DNA from: DASUAO01 sp046484625
Lineage (GTDB): Bacteria; Actinomycetota; Acidimicrobiia; IMCC26256; PALSA-555
Assembly (NCBI GenBank): GCA_046484625.1
Contig: JAWOIO010000240.1
Span: 1 to 55,681 of the forward strand
Direction of reading: 5' to 3'
Length of the DNA: 55,681 nucleotides
The notes below the pieces were generated by a model. That model searched no databases, was not told the origin of the DNA, and saw only the letters and a list, made by a program, of their open reading frames with translations. This document shows positions 25,330 through 32,857 of the stretch, piece by piece (positions within the stretch are counted from its first letter, which is position 1; every line of letters begins with the position of its first letter). A program made the translations under genes and the position numbers.

Positions 25330-26292
25330 ATGCGCACGAGACTGACCGACCTGCTGGACGTGGAGCACCCGGTGATGCTGGCGGGGATGGGCGGCGTGTC
25401 CTACCACCGCCTCGTTGCCGCGGTCTCCGAGGCCGGCGGGTTCGGGTGCCTCGGCGCGGGCGCGATGACGAGCGACGAGATGGTCGACGAGATCCGCAAG
25501 ACCCAGGCGCTCACCGACCGACCCATCGGGGTCGACCTCCTCACCGCGCTCCCTGACCAGATGCTCACCAACGTCGAGCGCATCATCGCCGAGGGTGTGC
25601 CGGTGTTCGTGGCTGCGCTGGGCGTGCCGCGTGACGTCATCGACCTCTGCCACGAGCACAACGTCCTCGTGGTCAACATGTGCGGCAAGGTCCGCCACGC
25701 GATCGCCGCGGTCGAGGCAGGCTGTGATCTGGTCGTGGCCCAAGGTACGGAGGCCGGCGGTCACACCGGCTCGGTCGCGACCATGCCACTCGTCCCGCAG
25801 ATCGTCGACGCCGTCGGCGACCGCGTCCCGGTGGTCGCGGCCGGCGGGATCTTCGACGGGCGCGGGCTGGCCGCGGCCCTGATGCTGGGGGCCGACGGCA
25901 TCTGGGTGGGGACGCGGTTCATCGCGACTCCCGAGGCCCGCTCGGCGCCCGGCTACAAGGACGCCCTCCTGCGCACCCACGAGGACGGCACGGTGGTCAG
26001 CCGGGCATTCTCCGGGAAGCCGATGCGCACGGTCCGCAACTCGACGACCCAGTACTACGAGGAACATCCGGAGGAGCTGCGGCCGTTCCCCGAGCAGATG
26101 ATCGTCTCGACCACGGGCGGGTTCCTGCACCTGCCCCAGGGTGACGAGGCGACCGGTGTCGACCCCGACCGTGAGTGCTACCCGTGCGGCCAGGGGGTGG
26201 GGTCGATCGAGGAGATCGTCCCCGCGGCAGAGCTGGTGGCGCGCTTCGTCGACGAGGCCGACGCCGCCCTGCGCGGCGCGCTGAAGGGCTAG
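25330..26292 (+). CDS. Nitronate monooxygenase family (NPD) FMN enzyme
   Basis: A 320-residue TIM-barrel flavoenzyme of the nitronate monooxygenase / enoyl-ACP reductase II (FabK) superfamily. Landmarks are HPVMLAGMGGVSYHRL at the first strand, GGFGCLGAGAM, VVAQGTEAGGHTGS (FMN phosphate binding and the His region of this family), VVAAGGIFDGRGLAAALMLGADG and VGTRFIATPEA. The enzyme could oxidise nitronates or reduce an enoyl thioester; sequence alone cannot decide. It lies 8 bases before a CoA-disulfide-reductase-like gene and is probably in one operon with it. Confidence 0.88.
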   Translation: MRTRLTDLLDVEHPVMLAGMGGVSYHRLVAAVSEAGGFGCLGAGAMTSDEMVDEIRKTQALTDRPIGVDLLTALPDQMLTNVERIIAEGVPVFVAALGVPRDVIDLCHEHNVLVVNMCGKVRHAIAAVEAGCDLVVAQGTEAGGHTGSVATMPLVPQIVDAVGDRVPVVAAGGIFDGRGLAAALMLGADGIWVGTRFIATPEARSAPGYKDALLRTHEDGTVVSRAFSGKPMRTVRNSTTQYYEEHPEELRPFPEQMIVSTTGGFLHLPQGDEATGVDPDRECYPCGQGVGSIEEIVPAAELVARFVDEADAALRGALKG

Positions 26293-26300
26293 GTCCGACG

Positions 26301-27665
26301 ATGGCGCTGCGACCCCGACTGGTGGTCGTCGGGGGGGACGCGGCCGGGATGTCGGCCGCCGCGCAGGCTCGGCGCCGCCGATCGGAGGACGAGCTCGACA
26401 TCGTCTGCTTCGAGCGCGGCCCCTACACGTCGTACGCGGCGTGTGGGATCCCCTACTTCGTGGGCGATCTCGTCCACGACGCCGCGGAACTGGTGGCGCG
26501 TACCCCCGACGAGCACCGGCGGCGGGGACTCGACGTACGGACCGGTCACGAGGTGGTCGCGATCGACACCGAGCAGTCCTCGGTGCGGGTGCGCGACCTC
26601 GCCGCGGGGGACGAGTCCGACGAGCCCTACGACCAGCTCGTCATCGCCACCGGCGCGACGCCGGTGCGTCCGCCGATCCCCGGGATCGATGCCCGCGGGA
26701 TCTTCGGGGTGCAGTCGCTCGCCGACGGCATCGCGGTGCGCGCCGCCGTGGAGGCCGGCGGAGCCCGGCGCGCCGTCGTCGTCGGTGGCGGCTACATCGG
26801 CCTCGAGCTGGCCGAAGCGATGCTGCTCCGTGGCCTCGACGTGGCCCTCGTGGAGGGCGCCGCGCAGCCCATGAACACCCTCGACCCCGACATGGGCTCG
26901 CTGATCGCGGACGCGCTCCGGGGCATGGGCGTCTCGCTCCATCTCGACGCGATGGTGGATGCCTTCGACGTGGTCGATGGAGCGGTGCGGGGCGTGCACG
27001 CGGGTGGCGAGATGCTGCCCGCCGACCTGGTCGTGCTCGGGCTGGGCGTCCGGCCCCGATCCGCGCTGGCGGACGATGCCGGCATCGTCATCGGCCCCAC
27101 GGGTGGCATCGCCGTCGACGACCACCAGCGGACCTCGGTCGAGGGGGTGTTCGCCGCCGGCGACTGCGTCGAGACCTTCCACCGCGTGTCGCGCCGACCG
27201 GTCGCGATCGCGCTCGGGACGCACGCGAACAAGCAGGGTCGAGTGGTCGGCCTCAATGCGACGGGCGGGGATGCGACGTTCCCAGGTGTGATCGGTACTG
27301 CGATCTCGAAGATCTGCAAGGTCGAGGTGGCCCGAACCGGACTGAACGAGCGCGAAGCCGACGAGGCCGGCTTCGACGCCGTCGCGGCGACGATCGAGGG
27401 CTCGACGCGAGCGCACTACTACCCGGGTTCGATGCCGATCCACGTGAAGGTCGTCGCCGAACGGGGGAGGGGCCGGATCCTCGGAGCTCAGATCGTCGGT
27501 GAGGAAGGTGCCGCGAAGCGGGTCGACGTGCTCGCAGCGGCGATCTGGACGGAGATGACGGCCGAGGAGTTCTCCTCGCTCGACCTGGCGTACGCGCCGC
27601 CGTTCTCGCCGGTGTGGGACCCGGTGCTGATCGCCGCCCGGAGGGCGGCGGAGGCGGCAGCCTGA
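26301..27665 (+). CDS. CoA-disulfide reductase / NADH oxidase family flavoprotein
   Basis: A 454-residue pyridine-nucleotide-disulfide oxidoreductase of the single-cysteine group. FAD binding is VVVGGDAAGMSAAAQARR, the redox Cys lies in YTSYAACGIPYFVGD (about Cys43), NAD(P)H binding is AVVVGGGYIGLELAEAM, and the second FAD motif is VEGVFAAGDCVET. The C-terminal dimerisation domain is complete. SYxxCGIPY is typical of CoA-disulfide reductase and related NADH oxidase/peroxidase enzymes, which keep low-molecular thiols reduced. ATG 26301 is used; a longer frame overlaps the upstream gene. It is convergent with gmd, with a 10-base gap. Confidence 0.88.
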   Translation: MALRPRLVVVGGDAAGMSAAAQARRRRSEDELDIVCFERGPYTSYAACGIPYFVGDLVHDAAELVARTPDEHRRRGLDVRTGHEVVAIDTEQSSVRVRDLAAGDESDEPYDQLVIATGATPVRPPIPGIDARGIFGVQSLADGIAVRAAVEAGGARRAVVVGGGYIGLELAEAMLLRGLDVALVEGAAQPMNTLDPDMGSLIADALRGMGVSLHLDAMVDAFDVVDGAVRGVHAGGEMLPADLVVLGLGVRPRSALADDAGIVIGPTGGIAVDDHQRTSVEGVFAAGDCVETFHRVSRRPVAIALGTHANKQGRVVGLNATGGDATFPGVIGTAISKICKVEVARTGLNEREADEAGFDAVAATIEGSTRAHYYPGSMPIHVKVVAERGRGRILGAQIVGEEGAAKRVDVLAAAIWTEMTAEEFSSLDLAYAPPFSPVWDPVLIAARRAAEAAA

Positions 27666-27675
27666 GCGCGAGACG

Positions 27676-28668
27676 TCAGCGCCCCGTCCCGGCTCGCGCC
27701 GACTCCTCCTCGAGGTCGTGCCGGTACATCATCTCGACGAGCCCCTCGAAGCTGACCTTGCGCTGCCAGCCCAGCCGGTCGTGGGCCTTCGTGGGGTCAC
27801 CCATCAGCAGGTCGACCTCCGCGGGGCGCTCGAAGCGAGGGTCGTTCTTGACGAACGGCGTCCAGTCGTCGATCCCGGCGTTGGCGAACGCGAGATCGAG
27901 GAACTCACGGATCGTGTGGGTCTCGCCGGTGGCGATCACGTAGTCGTCCGGCTCGTCCTCCTGGACCATGAGGTACATCGCCTCGACGAAGTCACCGGCG
28001 AAGCCCCAGTCACGCGCCGCGTCGAGGTTGCCGAGCGAGATGGAGTCCTGGAGCCCGAGCTTGATCCGAGCGACCCCGTTGGTGATCTTGCGGGTCACGA
28101 ACTCGAGGCCCCGTCGCGGGCCCTCGTGGTTGAAGCAGATGCCCGACGACGCGTGGAGGCCGTAGGACTCCCGGTAGTTGACGGTCATGTCGTGCCCGAA
28201 GACCTTCGCCACCCCGTACGGGGACCGCGGATGGAACGGTGTCGCCTCGGTCTGTGGGGTCTCGCGGACCTTGCCGAACATCTCCGACGACGACGCCTGG
28301 TAGAAGCGGATCGGGTTGTTCTCGGCGCCGCCGACGATCCGGATCGCTTCCAGCATCCGCAGCACCCCGAGCCCCGTGATGTCGGCCGTGAGCTCGGGTT
28401 GGCGGAACGACAGGGCGACGAAGCTCATCGCCCCCAGGTTGTAGACCTCGTCGGGCTGGACCTGCTCGACCGCGGCGATGAGCGAGGAGAGGTCGCGCAG
28501 GTCGCCCTCGACGAGCTCCAACGCGGGGTTCTCGTCGGTGACGACCTGCACCTTGGGGTTGTTCTGGCCTCGAACGAGACCGAAGACCTGGTAGCCCTTG
28601 CCGGTCAGGAACTCCGACATGTGACGGCCGTCCTGGCCGGTGATCCCGGTGACCAGCGCACGCTTCAT
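27676..28668 (-). CDS. gmd: GDP-mannose 4,6-dehydratase
   Basis: A 330-residue short-chain dehydrogenase/reductase that makes GDP-4-keto-6-deoxymannose, the precursor of GDP-fucose and GDP-rhamnose for cell-surface glycans. It opens with the NADP-binding ALVTGITGQDGRHMSEFL. The active site is SSSEMFGKV followed by YGVAKVFGHDM (Tyr-x3-Lys). The substrate segments FNHEGPRRGLEFVTRKIT and RDWGFAGDFVEAMYLM are typical of Gmd. Length is near the usual 340-370. ATG 28668 is chosen because the Rossmann motif begins at once. No partner reductase (fcl or rmd) is adjacent; the nearest sugar gene is the GT39 protein at 31232. Confidence 0.94.
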   Translation of the reverse strand: MKRALVTGITGQDGRHMSEFLTGKGYQVFGLVRGQNNPKVQVVTDENPALELVEGDLRDLSSLIAAVEQVQPDEVYNLGAMSFVALSFRQPELTADITGLGVLRMLEAIRIVGGAENNPIRFYQASSSEMFGKVRETPQTEATPFHPRSPYGVAKVFGHDMTVNYRESYGLHASSGICFNHEGPRRGLEFVTRKITNGVARIKLGLQDSISLGNLDAARDWGFAGDFVEAMYLMVQEDEPDDYVIATGETHTIREFLDLAFANAGIDDWTPFVKNDPRFERPAEVDLLMGDPTKAHDRLGWQRKVSFEGLVEMMYRHDLEEESARAGTGR

Positions 28669-28703
28669 GGTCGGTGATCCTACGGGGTGGGTCCGGCCGG
28701 TCA

Positions 28704-29165
28704 CTACTTGAGGCGGCCTTCGTCGAAGGCGGATGCGGCCTCCCCACTCGGATCGAGCTGGAGGAGGAAGTCGTGGCACCGTCGGGCCTCGTCGGTCTCA
28801 CCGATCGCGTGCGCGGCCCGACCCAGGCCGGCCACCGATCGGAGGAACCCCCGGTTCTCGGGCTCGGCCCAGCGGACGAGACCCGAGCCGCGCCAGCCGT
28901 TCTGGCGGAGCCGGTCGAGCCCGCGGTGGTATCCCACCCGGAATGCGGCGTATGCCTCGACGTCGTCGCGCGCGTGCGCGCCGAGCCGGGCCCACGCGTC
29001 GAGGAAGCGCGGCCACCGCGCCACCACCTGGCTCACCGCGGCGCGCCGTTCCTCCTCCGGCGCGTCGAGCGCGGATTCCAGCGCGGCGAGCGCGTCGGCG
29101 GGCTCGGGATCGAGGACCGTGTCGGGGGGACCGTGCGGCGTGAGGTTGACGGGCGAGTCGGACAT
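28704..29165 (-). CDS. DUF3151 family protein
   Basis: A 153-residue soluble protein of an actinobacterial family of unknown function. Family segments seen are WARLGAHARDDVEAYAAFRVGYHRGLD, RLRQNGWRGSG, VRWAEPENRGFLRSVAGLGRAAHAIGE and RCHDFLLQLDP. The helical repeats give it a TPR-like look. It starts at ATG 29165. It is divergent from the phosphatase/DUF3090/kinase-like operon, with about 100 bases between them, and lies 35 bases upstream of gmd on the same strand. Confidence 0.83.
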   Translation of the reverse strand: MSDSPVNLTPHGPPDTVLDPEPADALAALESALDAPEEERRAAVSQVVARWPRFLDAWARLGAHARDDVEAYAAFRVGYHRGLDRLRQNGWRGSGLVRWAEPENRGFLRSVAGLGRAAHAIGETDEARRCHDFLLQLDPSGEAASAFDEGRLK

Positions 29166-29264
29166 CACACGATGGTACGCACCGGCGATCGAGGCGTGAG
29201 ACGAGCGTCGGGACCGCGCCGCCGCGGCGGGATCGCTGCGAGGGGCCCCCGGTACCATCGCGCC

Positions 29265-29960
29265 GTGGCCCGGACGGCAGCGAAGACCTCCAAGACCTCG
29301 AGCGCGGCGAACGCCCCGACGCGCGGCACCCGGCTGGTGCTGGCGCGCCACGCCGTCACCGCGCAGACCGGGCCGTTGCTCTCGGGTCGCGCTCCGGGCA
29401 TCGACCTCTCCGAAGCCGGCCGCGCGCAGGCGGCGGCCCTCGGGGCGCGCCTCGCCGTGCTCCCGGTCGCGGCCGTGTACGCGAGCCCCATCGAGCGCAC
29501 GACCCAGACCGCGGCCGCGGTCGCCGAGCCGCACGGGCTCGACGTGCGCCCCGTCGACGGCGTGTTGGAGGCCGACTACGGCGAATGGACCGGTCAGAAG
29601 ATCGCGGATCTGTCCAAGACCGACCTCTGGAAGGTCGTGCAGCGCACGCCGTCGCGGGCCGCGTTCCCCGGCGGGGAGTCGCTCGCGGCCATGCAGTCGC
29701 GGATGGTCGCGACGCTGGAGGGGATCGTCGCGGACCACCCCGGCGAGATCGTGGTCGTCGTCTCGCACGCCGACCCGATCAAGGCGGCGATCGCGCACTT
29801 CGGTGGGGTGCACCTCGATCTCTTCCAGCGGGTTGTCGTGTCGCCGGCATCGGTCACGGTGTTCGAGTTCTCGGGGCACGGGGTCGCGATGATCAAGTGC
29901 AACGACACTGGGAGCCTCGACGAGCTGGCACCCGCGACCGAGGAGCCCAAGGAATCGTGA
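29265..29960 (+). CDS. MSMEG_4193-type histidine phosphatase/phosphomutase-like protein
   Basis: A 231-residue member of the histidine phosphatase superfamily. The catalytic motif is LVLARHAVTAQ (R28, H29), with Ala where most family members have Gly. ASPIERTTQTAAAVAE gives the second Arg, DYGEWTGQKI the family Glu region and VVVSHADPIKAAI the second His. The N-terminal 20 residues are Lys/Ser/Ala-rich and flexible. The substrate is unknown. The same type of gene accompanies DUF3090 and SCO1664-like genes in many actinobacteria, from memory often near mshC of mycothiol synthesis. The stop overlaps the DUF3090 start by 4 bases. Confidence 0.83.
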   Translation: MARTAAKTSKTSSAANAPTRGTRLVLARHAVTAQTGPLLSGRAPGIDLSEAGRAQAAALGARLAVLPVAAVYASPIERTTQTAAAVAEPHGLDVRPVDGVLEADYGEWTGQKIADLSKTDLWKVVQRTPSRAAFPGGESLAAMQSRMVATLEGIVADHPGEIVVVVSHADPIKAAIAHFGGVHLDLFQRVVVSPASVTVFEFSGHGVAMIKCNDTGSLDELAPATEEPKES

Positions 29961-30511
29961 GCGAGATCGAGTTCTTCGACACCGAGTCGGTCGCGACCGG
30001 GGCGGTCGGTGAGCCGGGTGCGCGTGCGTTCTACCTCCAGGCCCGCAACGCCGACGCCCAGCTCACGGTCCTCGTCGAGAAGGAGCAGATCGCGTTGCTG
30101 GCGAAGGAGGCGGGTGCGTTCCTCGATCGACTCGCCGAGGAGTTCCCGGAGGACGCCAGCCCGGTCCCACTCGAGCGCGCCGGGCTGCGCGAGCCCACCG
30201 TGCCGCTGTTCCGGGCCCGGCTGATCGGGTTGGGGTTCGATCCCGACCGTGGCCTCGTGTTGATCGAGCTGCGCGAGCATGCGAGCTCCGACCTCGACGA
30301 AGGCGACGACGGGAGCGTGGCCGAACCGGATCCCGACCCGGATCCCGACGAGATGGACGCCGGGTACGTCGCGCGGATCTACGCGACGCGCCCGCAGGTC
30401 CGGGCGCTGATCGAGCTCGGCGACCGGGTCGTGGCGGCCGGGCGCCCGCCGTGCCCGCTGTGCGGGATGCCGATGGATCCGGCCGGGCACCGGTGCCCCC
30501 GCTGGAACTGA
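29957..30511 (+). CDS. DUF3090 family protein with C-terminal zinc-ribbon-like motif
   Basis: A 184-residue protein of unknown function. The N-terminal 105 residues form a beta-rich domain (ARAFYLQARNADAQLTVLVEK, LFRARLIGLGFD, LVLIELRE). An acidic Asp/Pro linker at residues 111-133 follows, then a helix and the end CPLCGMPMDPAGHRCPRWN. C166, C169, H178 and C180 could bind one zinc (inference). It starts at GTG 29957 in the stop of the phosphatase gene and overlaps the next gene by 19 bases, so the three genes are tightly coupled. Confidence 0.83.
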   Translation: MSEIEFFDTESVATGAVGEPGARAFYLQARNADAQLTVLVEKEQIALLAKEAGAFLDRLAEEFPEDASPVPLERAGLREPTVPLFRARLIGLGFDPDRGLVLIELREHASSDLDEGDDGSVAEPDPDPDPDEMDAGYVARIYATRPQVRALIELGDRVVAAGRPPCPLCGMPMDPAGHRCPRWN

Positions 30512-31227
30512 CCCCCGCCGACGTCGCCCGCGTCCTGGAGGTCGGCGACCTCGAGATCGCGGGACGGATGCGCTACTCGTCGAACGCGACGTTCCTGGTC
30601 GAGGCGACCCTCGACGGCGTCACCGTCCCGGCGGTCTACAAACCCCAGCGCGGTGAGCGGCCCCTGTGGGACTTCCCCGACGGGACCCTCTGTCGCCGCG
30701 AGGTCGCCGCGTACGAGCTGTCGGTCGGGCTCGGCTGGGGGATCGTTCCCATCACGGTGCTGCGCCCAGAGGGGGTCCTCGGCGAAGGGGCGGTGCAGCA
30801 GTTCGTGGACCACGATCCCGCGGAGCAGTACTTCACGCTCCTCGAGGGACGCGAGGTCGAGTTCCAACGGTTCGCGGCGTTCGACGTCCTGGCCAACAAC
30901 ACCGATCGCAAGGGTGGGCACTGCCTGCGCGACCGTGAGACGGGCGCGATCGTGGGCATCGACCACGGCCTGACGTTCCATCCGATGTGGAAGCTCCGCA
31001 CCGTGATCTGGGACTTCGCGGGCACGCCGATCCCGAAGGCGGTCGTCGAGGACGTACGCCGTGCCCGCGCCGAGCTCGACGGTGGTCCGCTCGGTCGTCG
31101 TCTCGCCGAGCTGCTCGATCCGCACGAGATCGAGGCGGTGGCGACACGGGCCGATGCGCTCGTGGGGACCGAGCGGTTCCCCGAACCCGATGCCGGGTAC
31201 CACTCGGTGCCGTGGCCGCTGGTGTGA
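30493..31227 (+). CDS. SCO1664-type protein with PI3K/HipA-like kinase motifs
   Basis: A 244-residue member of an actinobacterial family without assigned function. The sequence carries the elements of an atypical kinase of the PI3/PI4-kinase and HipA sort: K50 in PAVYKPQRGE for ATP binding, an acidic REVAAYELS helix, the catalytic-loop-like DVLANNTDRKGGH (D131, N136, D138, H143) and the metal site GIDHGLTF (D157). Small-molecule or protein phosphorylation is therefore plausible, but this is inference. Its GTG start lies inside the DUF3090 gene. With the adjacent phosphatase, the set resembles a writer/eraser pair. Confidence 0.78.
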   Translation: MPPLELTPADVARVLEVGDLEIAGRMRYSSNATFLVEATLDGVTVPAVYKPQRGERPLWDFPDGTLCRREVAAYELSVGLGWGIVPITVLRPEGVLGEGAVQQFVDHDPAEQYFTLLEGREVEFQRFAAFDVLANNTDRKGGHCLRDRETGAIVGIDHGLTFHPMWKLRTVIWDFAGTPIPKAVVEDVRRARAELDGGPLGRRLAELLDPHEIEAVATRADALVGTERFPEPDAGYHSVPWPLV

Positions 31228-31231
31228 CCCG

Positions 31232-32728
31232 TCAGCCTGAGGTTCGCTCGTAGAGGTCGATGCCGTCGATCGAGGACACGAACCGGTAGTTGGACTGGAG
31301 CATCGCCTCCAACCTCGGGAACCGGTCGATCGGCGTGTACTGGGCGCCGCGGATCTGCGCCGGGGCGGTGTCGACGATGTAGCGGGGGAGCGGGTGCTCC
31401 GCGAGGTCCTCGAAGAACCAGTCCCAGGCGACCGGGCTCGACTCCTCGGGTGCCGCGTCCTCGGCCGGACGTCCCGGCTGCGCGCCACCGAGGAAGCCGG
31501 CCGTGGTGACGAAGCGCGTCGCCGGCCGCGTCCCCGATGCCCAGTAGATCTCCGGGACGCTGCCCCACACCAGCACGCGGTCGTGCGGCTGGGTGTGTGC
31601 GACGAGGTACTTGCTCACACTCCGGTACCGGAGCCCGGCGTCGAACGGCCGCATGAAGTATCCGGCAGCGGAGAACCCGACCGCGAACGCGGCTGCGACC
31701 GCGACCGTCGCCCGCGCGGCGCGGGGTGTACCGCGACTGAGCGCACCCGCGCTCAGCAGCACGAGCGGCGGGATGAGCTGGAGGTAGTAGTGACCGAAGA
31801 ACCGGAGCCCGACCATCACCGAGAGCACCGCCGAGACGAGCCAGAGCCAGAGGTCGAGATCGTGGGCGCCGTCGCGTGCCAACGTGTACCGGTCGCGCCA
31901 CGCGGTCGGCAGCTTCCAGACGATCGGGAGGTTGCACGCGACCCAGGCGACTGACATCACCGCGAACATGCCGAGGACGAACGTCGACGCGGTCTCGACG
32001 CTGACGTACGAGCCGTTGCCGAGCACGGTCCAGTACAAGAGCTGGCCGGGCCCGAACGCGAACGCGACGAGCGCGATCGGGACTCCGAAGCCACCGAGCG
32101 CGTCGGCGACGCCGCGCCGTCCCTTCGCCCGCCACGCGAGGTACAGGACGGGCAGCAGCGTCGCCGCACCGGTCTGCTTCGCGAGCGCCGCGACCGCGAC
32201 CGCCGCGCCGGCCGAGACACCTCGGCCCCGACGCGCGAGCAGCACGGACGCGGTCATCGCCGGGAGCATGAAGATCTCGAAGTTGGCCGCCTGACCGTCC
32301 TGCGGCGCGAACGCGACGAGTGCGAAGACGCACAGGAGCCCGGCAGCCCACGCGGCGCGCCGTCCGTACCGGCGGCGGGCCTCGACCGCGACCAGCCAGG
32401 CCGTGAGCGCGGCCGCGAGCATCGCCAGGACGCGCACGGACCAGAGGTCGCTCGTACCGAACAGCTCGAACGCCCCTGCATAGAGGTAGGGGACGAGCGG
32501 CGGCTTGCGGTCCGCAGCCTCCTCGTACAGGTTCCCGCCGTCGCGGATGACTTCCGCCTGGGTCGCGAGGAAGGTCTCGTCGGAGTTGAAGACGTCGACG
32601 AAGAAAGCGGGCAGGCGCAGGGCCCCCACGAGGACCAGCACGACGAGGGCGAGGCGCGCCAGGTCCGAGCGACGGCGGGTGTCGACGGGCTGCGGTGGCG
32701 CCGGGTCGGCGCGTGTGATGGTGGTCAT
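31232..32728 (-). CDS. GT-C fold membrane glycosyltransferase, GT39/ArnT-like
   Basis: A 498-residue polytopic membrane protein with about ten hydrophobic segments. The first outer loop contains FNSDETFLA, the acidic site expected for polyprenyl-phosphate-sugar dependent GT-C enzymes, followed by DRKPPLVPYLYA. The C-terminal 110 residues form a soluble outer domain (VLVWGSVPEIYWASG). Such enzymes move a mannose or arabinose unit from a lipid carrier to protein or glycan outside the membrane; the acceptor is unknown. It is convergent with the kinase-like gene (4 bases apart). Short repeats lie directly before its start, where no normal ribosome site is visible. Confidence 0.8.
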   Translation of the reverse strand: MTTITRADPAPPQPVDTRRRSDLARLALVVLVLVGALRLPAFFVDVFNSDETFLATQAEVIRDGGNLYEEAADRKPPLVPYLYAGAFELFGTSDLWSVRVLAMLAAALTAWLVAVEARRRYGRRAAWAAGLLCVFALVAFAPQDGQAANFEIFMLPAMTASVLLARRGRGVSAGAAVAVAALAKQTGAATLLPVLYLAWRAKGRRGVADALGGFGVPIALVAFAFGPGQLLYWTVLGNGSYVSVETASTFVLGMFAVMSVAWVACNLPIVWKLPTAWRDRYTLARDGAHDLDLWLWLVSAVLSVMVGLRFFGHYYLQLIPPLVLLSAGALSRGTPRAARATVAVAAAFAVGFSAAGYFMRPFDAGLRYRSVSKYLVAHTQPHDRVLVWGSVPEIYWASGTRPATRFVTTAGFLGGAQPGRPAEDAAPEESSPVAWDWFFEDLAEHPLPRYIVDTAPAQIRGAQYTPIDRFPRLEAMLQSNYRFVSSIDGIDLYERTSG

Positions 32729-32730
32729 GG

Positions 32731-32770
32731 GTGTGGATCGCCGGAACGCCGGAACGCTGGATCACTGGAA
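32731..32770 (-). repeat. 8-bp degenerate tandem repeats before the GT39 start
   Basis: On the plus strand the block reads cgccggaa, cgccggaa, cgctggat, cactggaa (32739-32770), and a related ggat lies at 32736-32739. It is within 45 bases of the GT39 start codon and occupies the position of the ribosome site. The repeats might be slippage products, a protein-binding array or both. Confidence 0.6.
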
Positions 32771-32857
32771 CGGGGTCGGGTCTCCATTGTGGCCCGTGCC
32801 GGTGGTCGATGAGGCCTCAGAACCGGTCCGGTGCCGCCGGCGGTGATCCTCCCGGGC

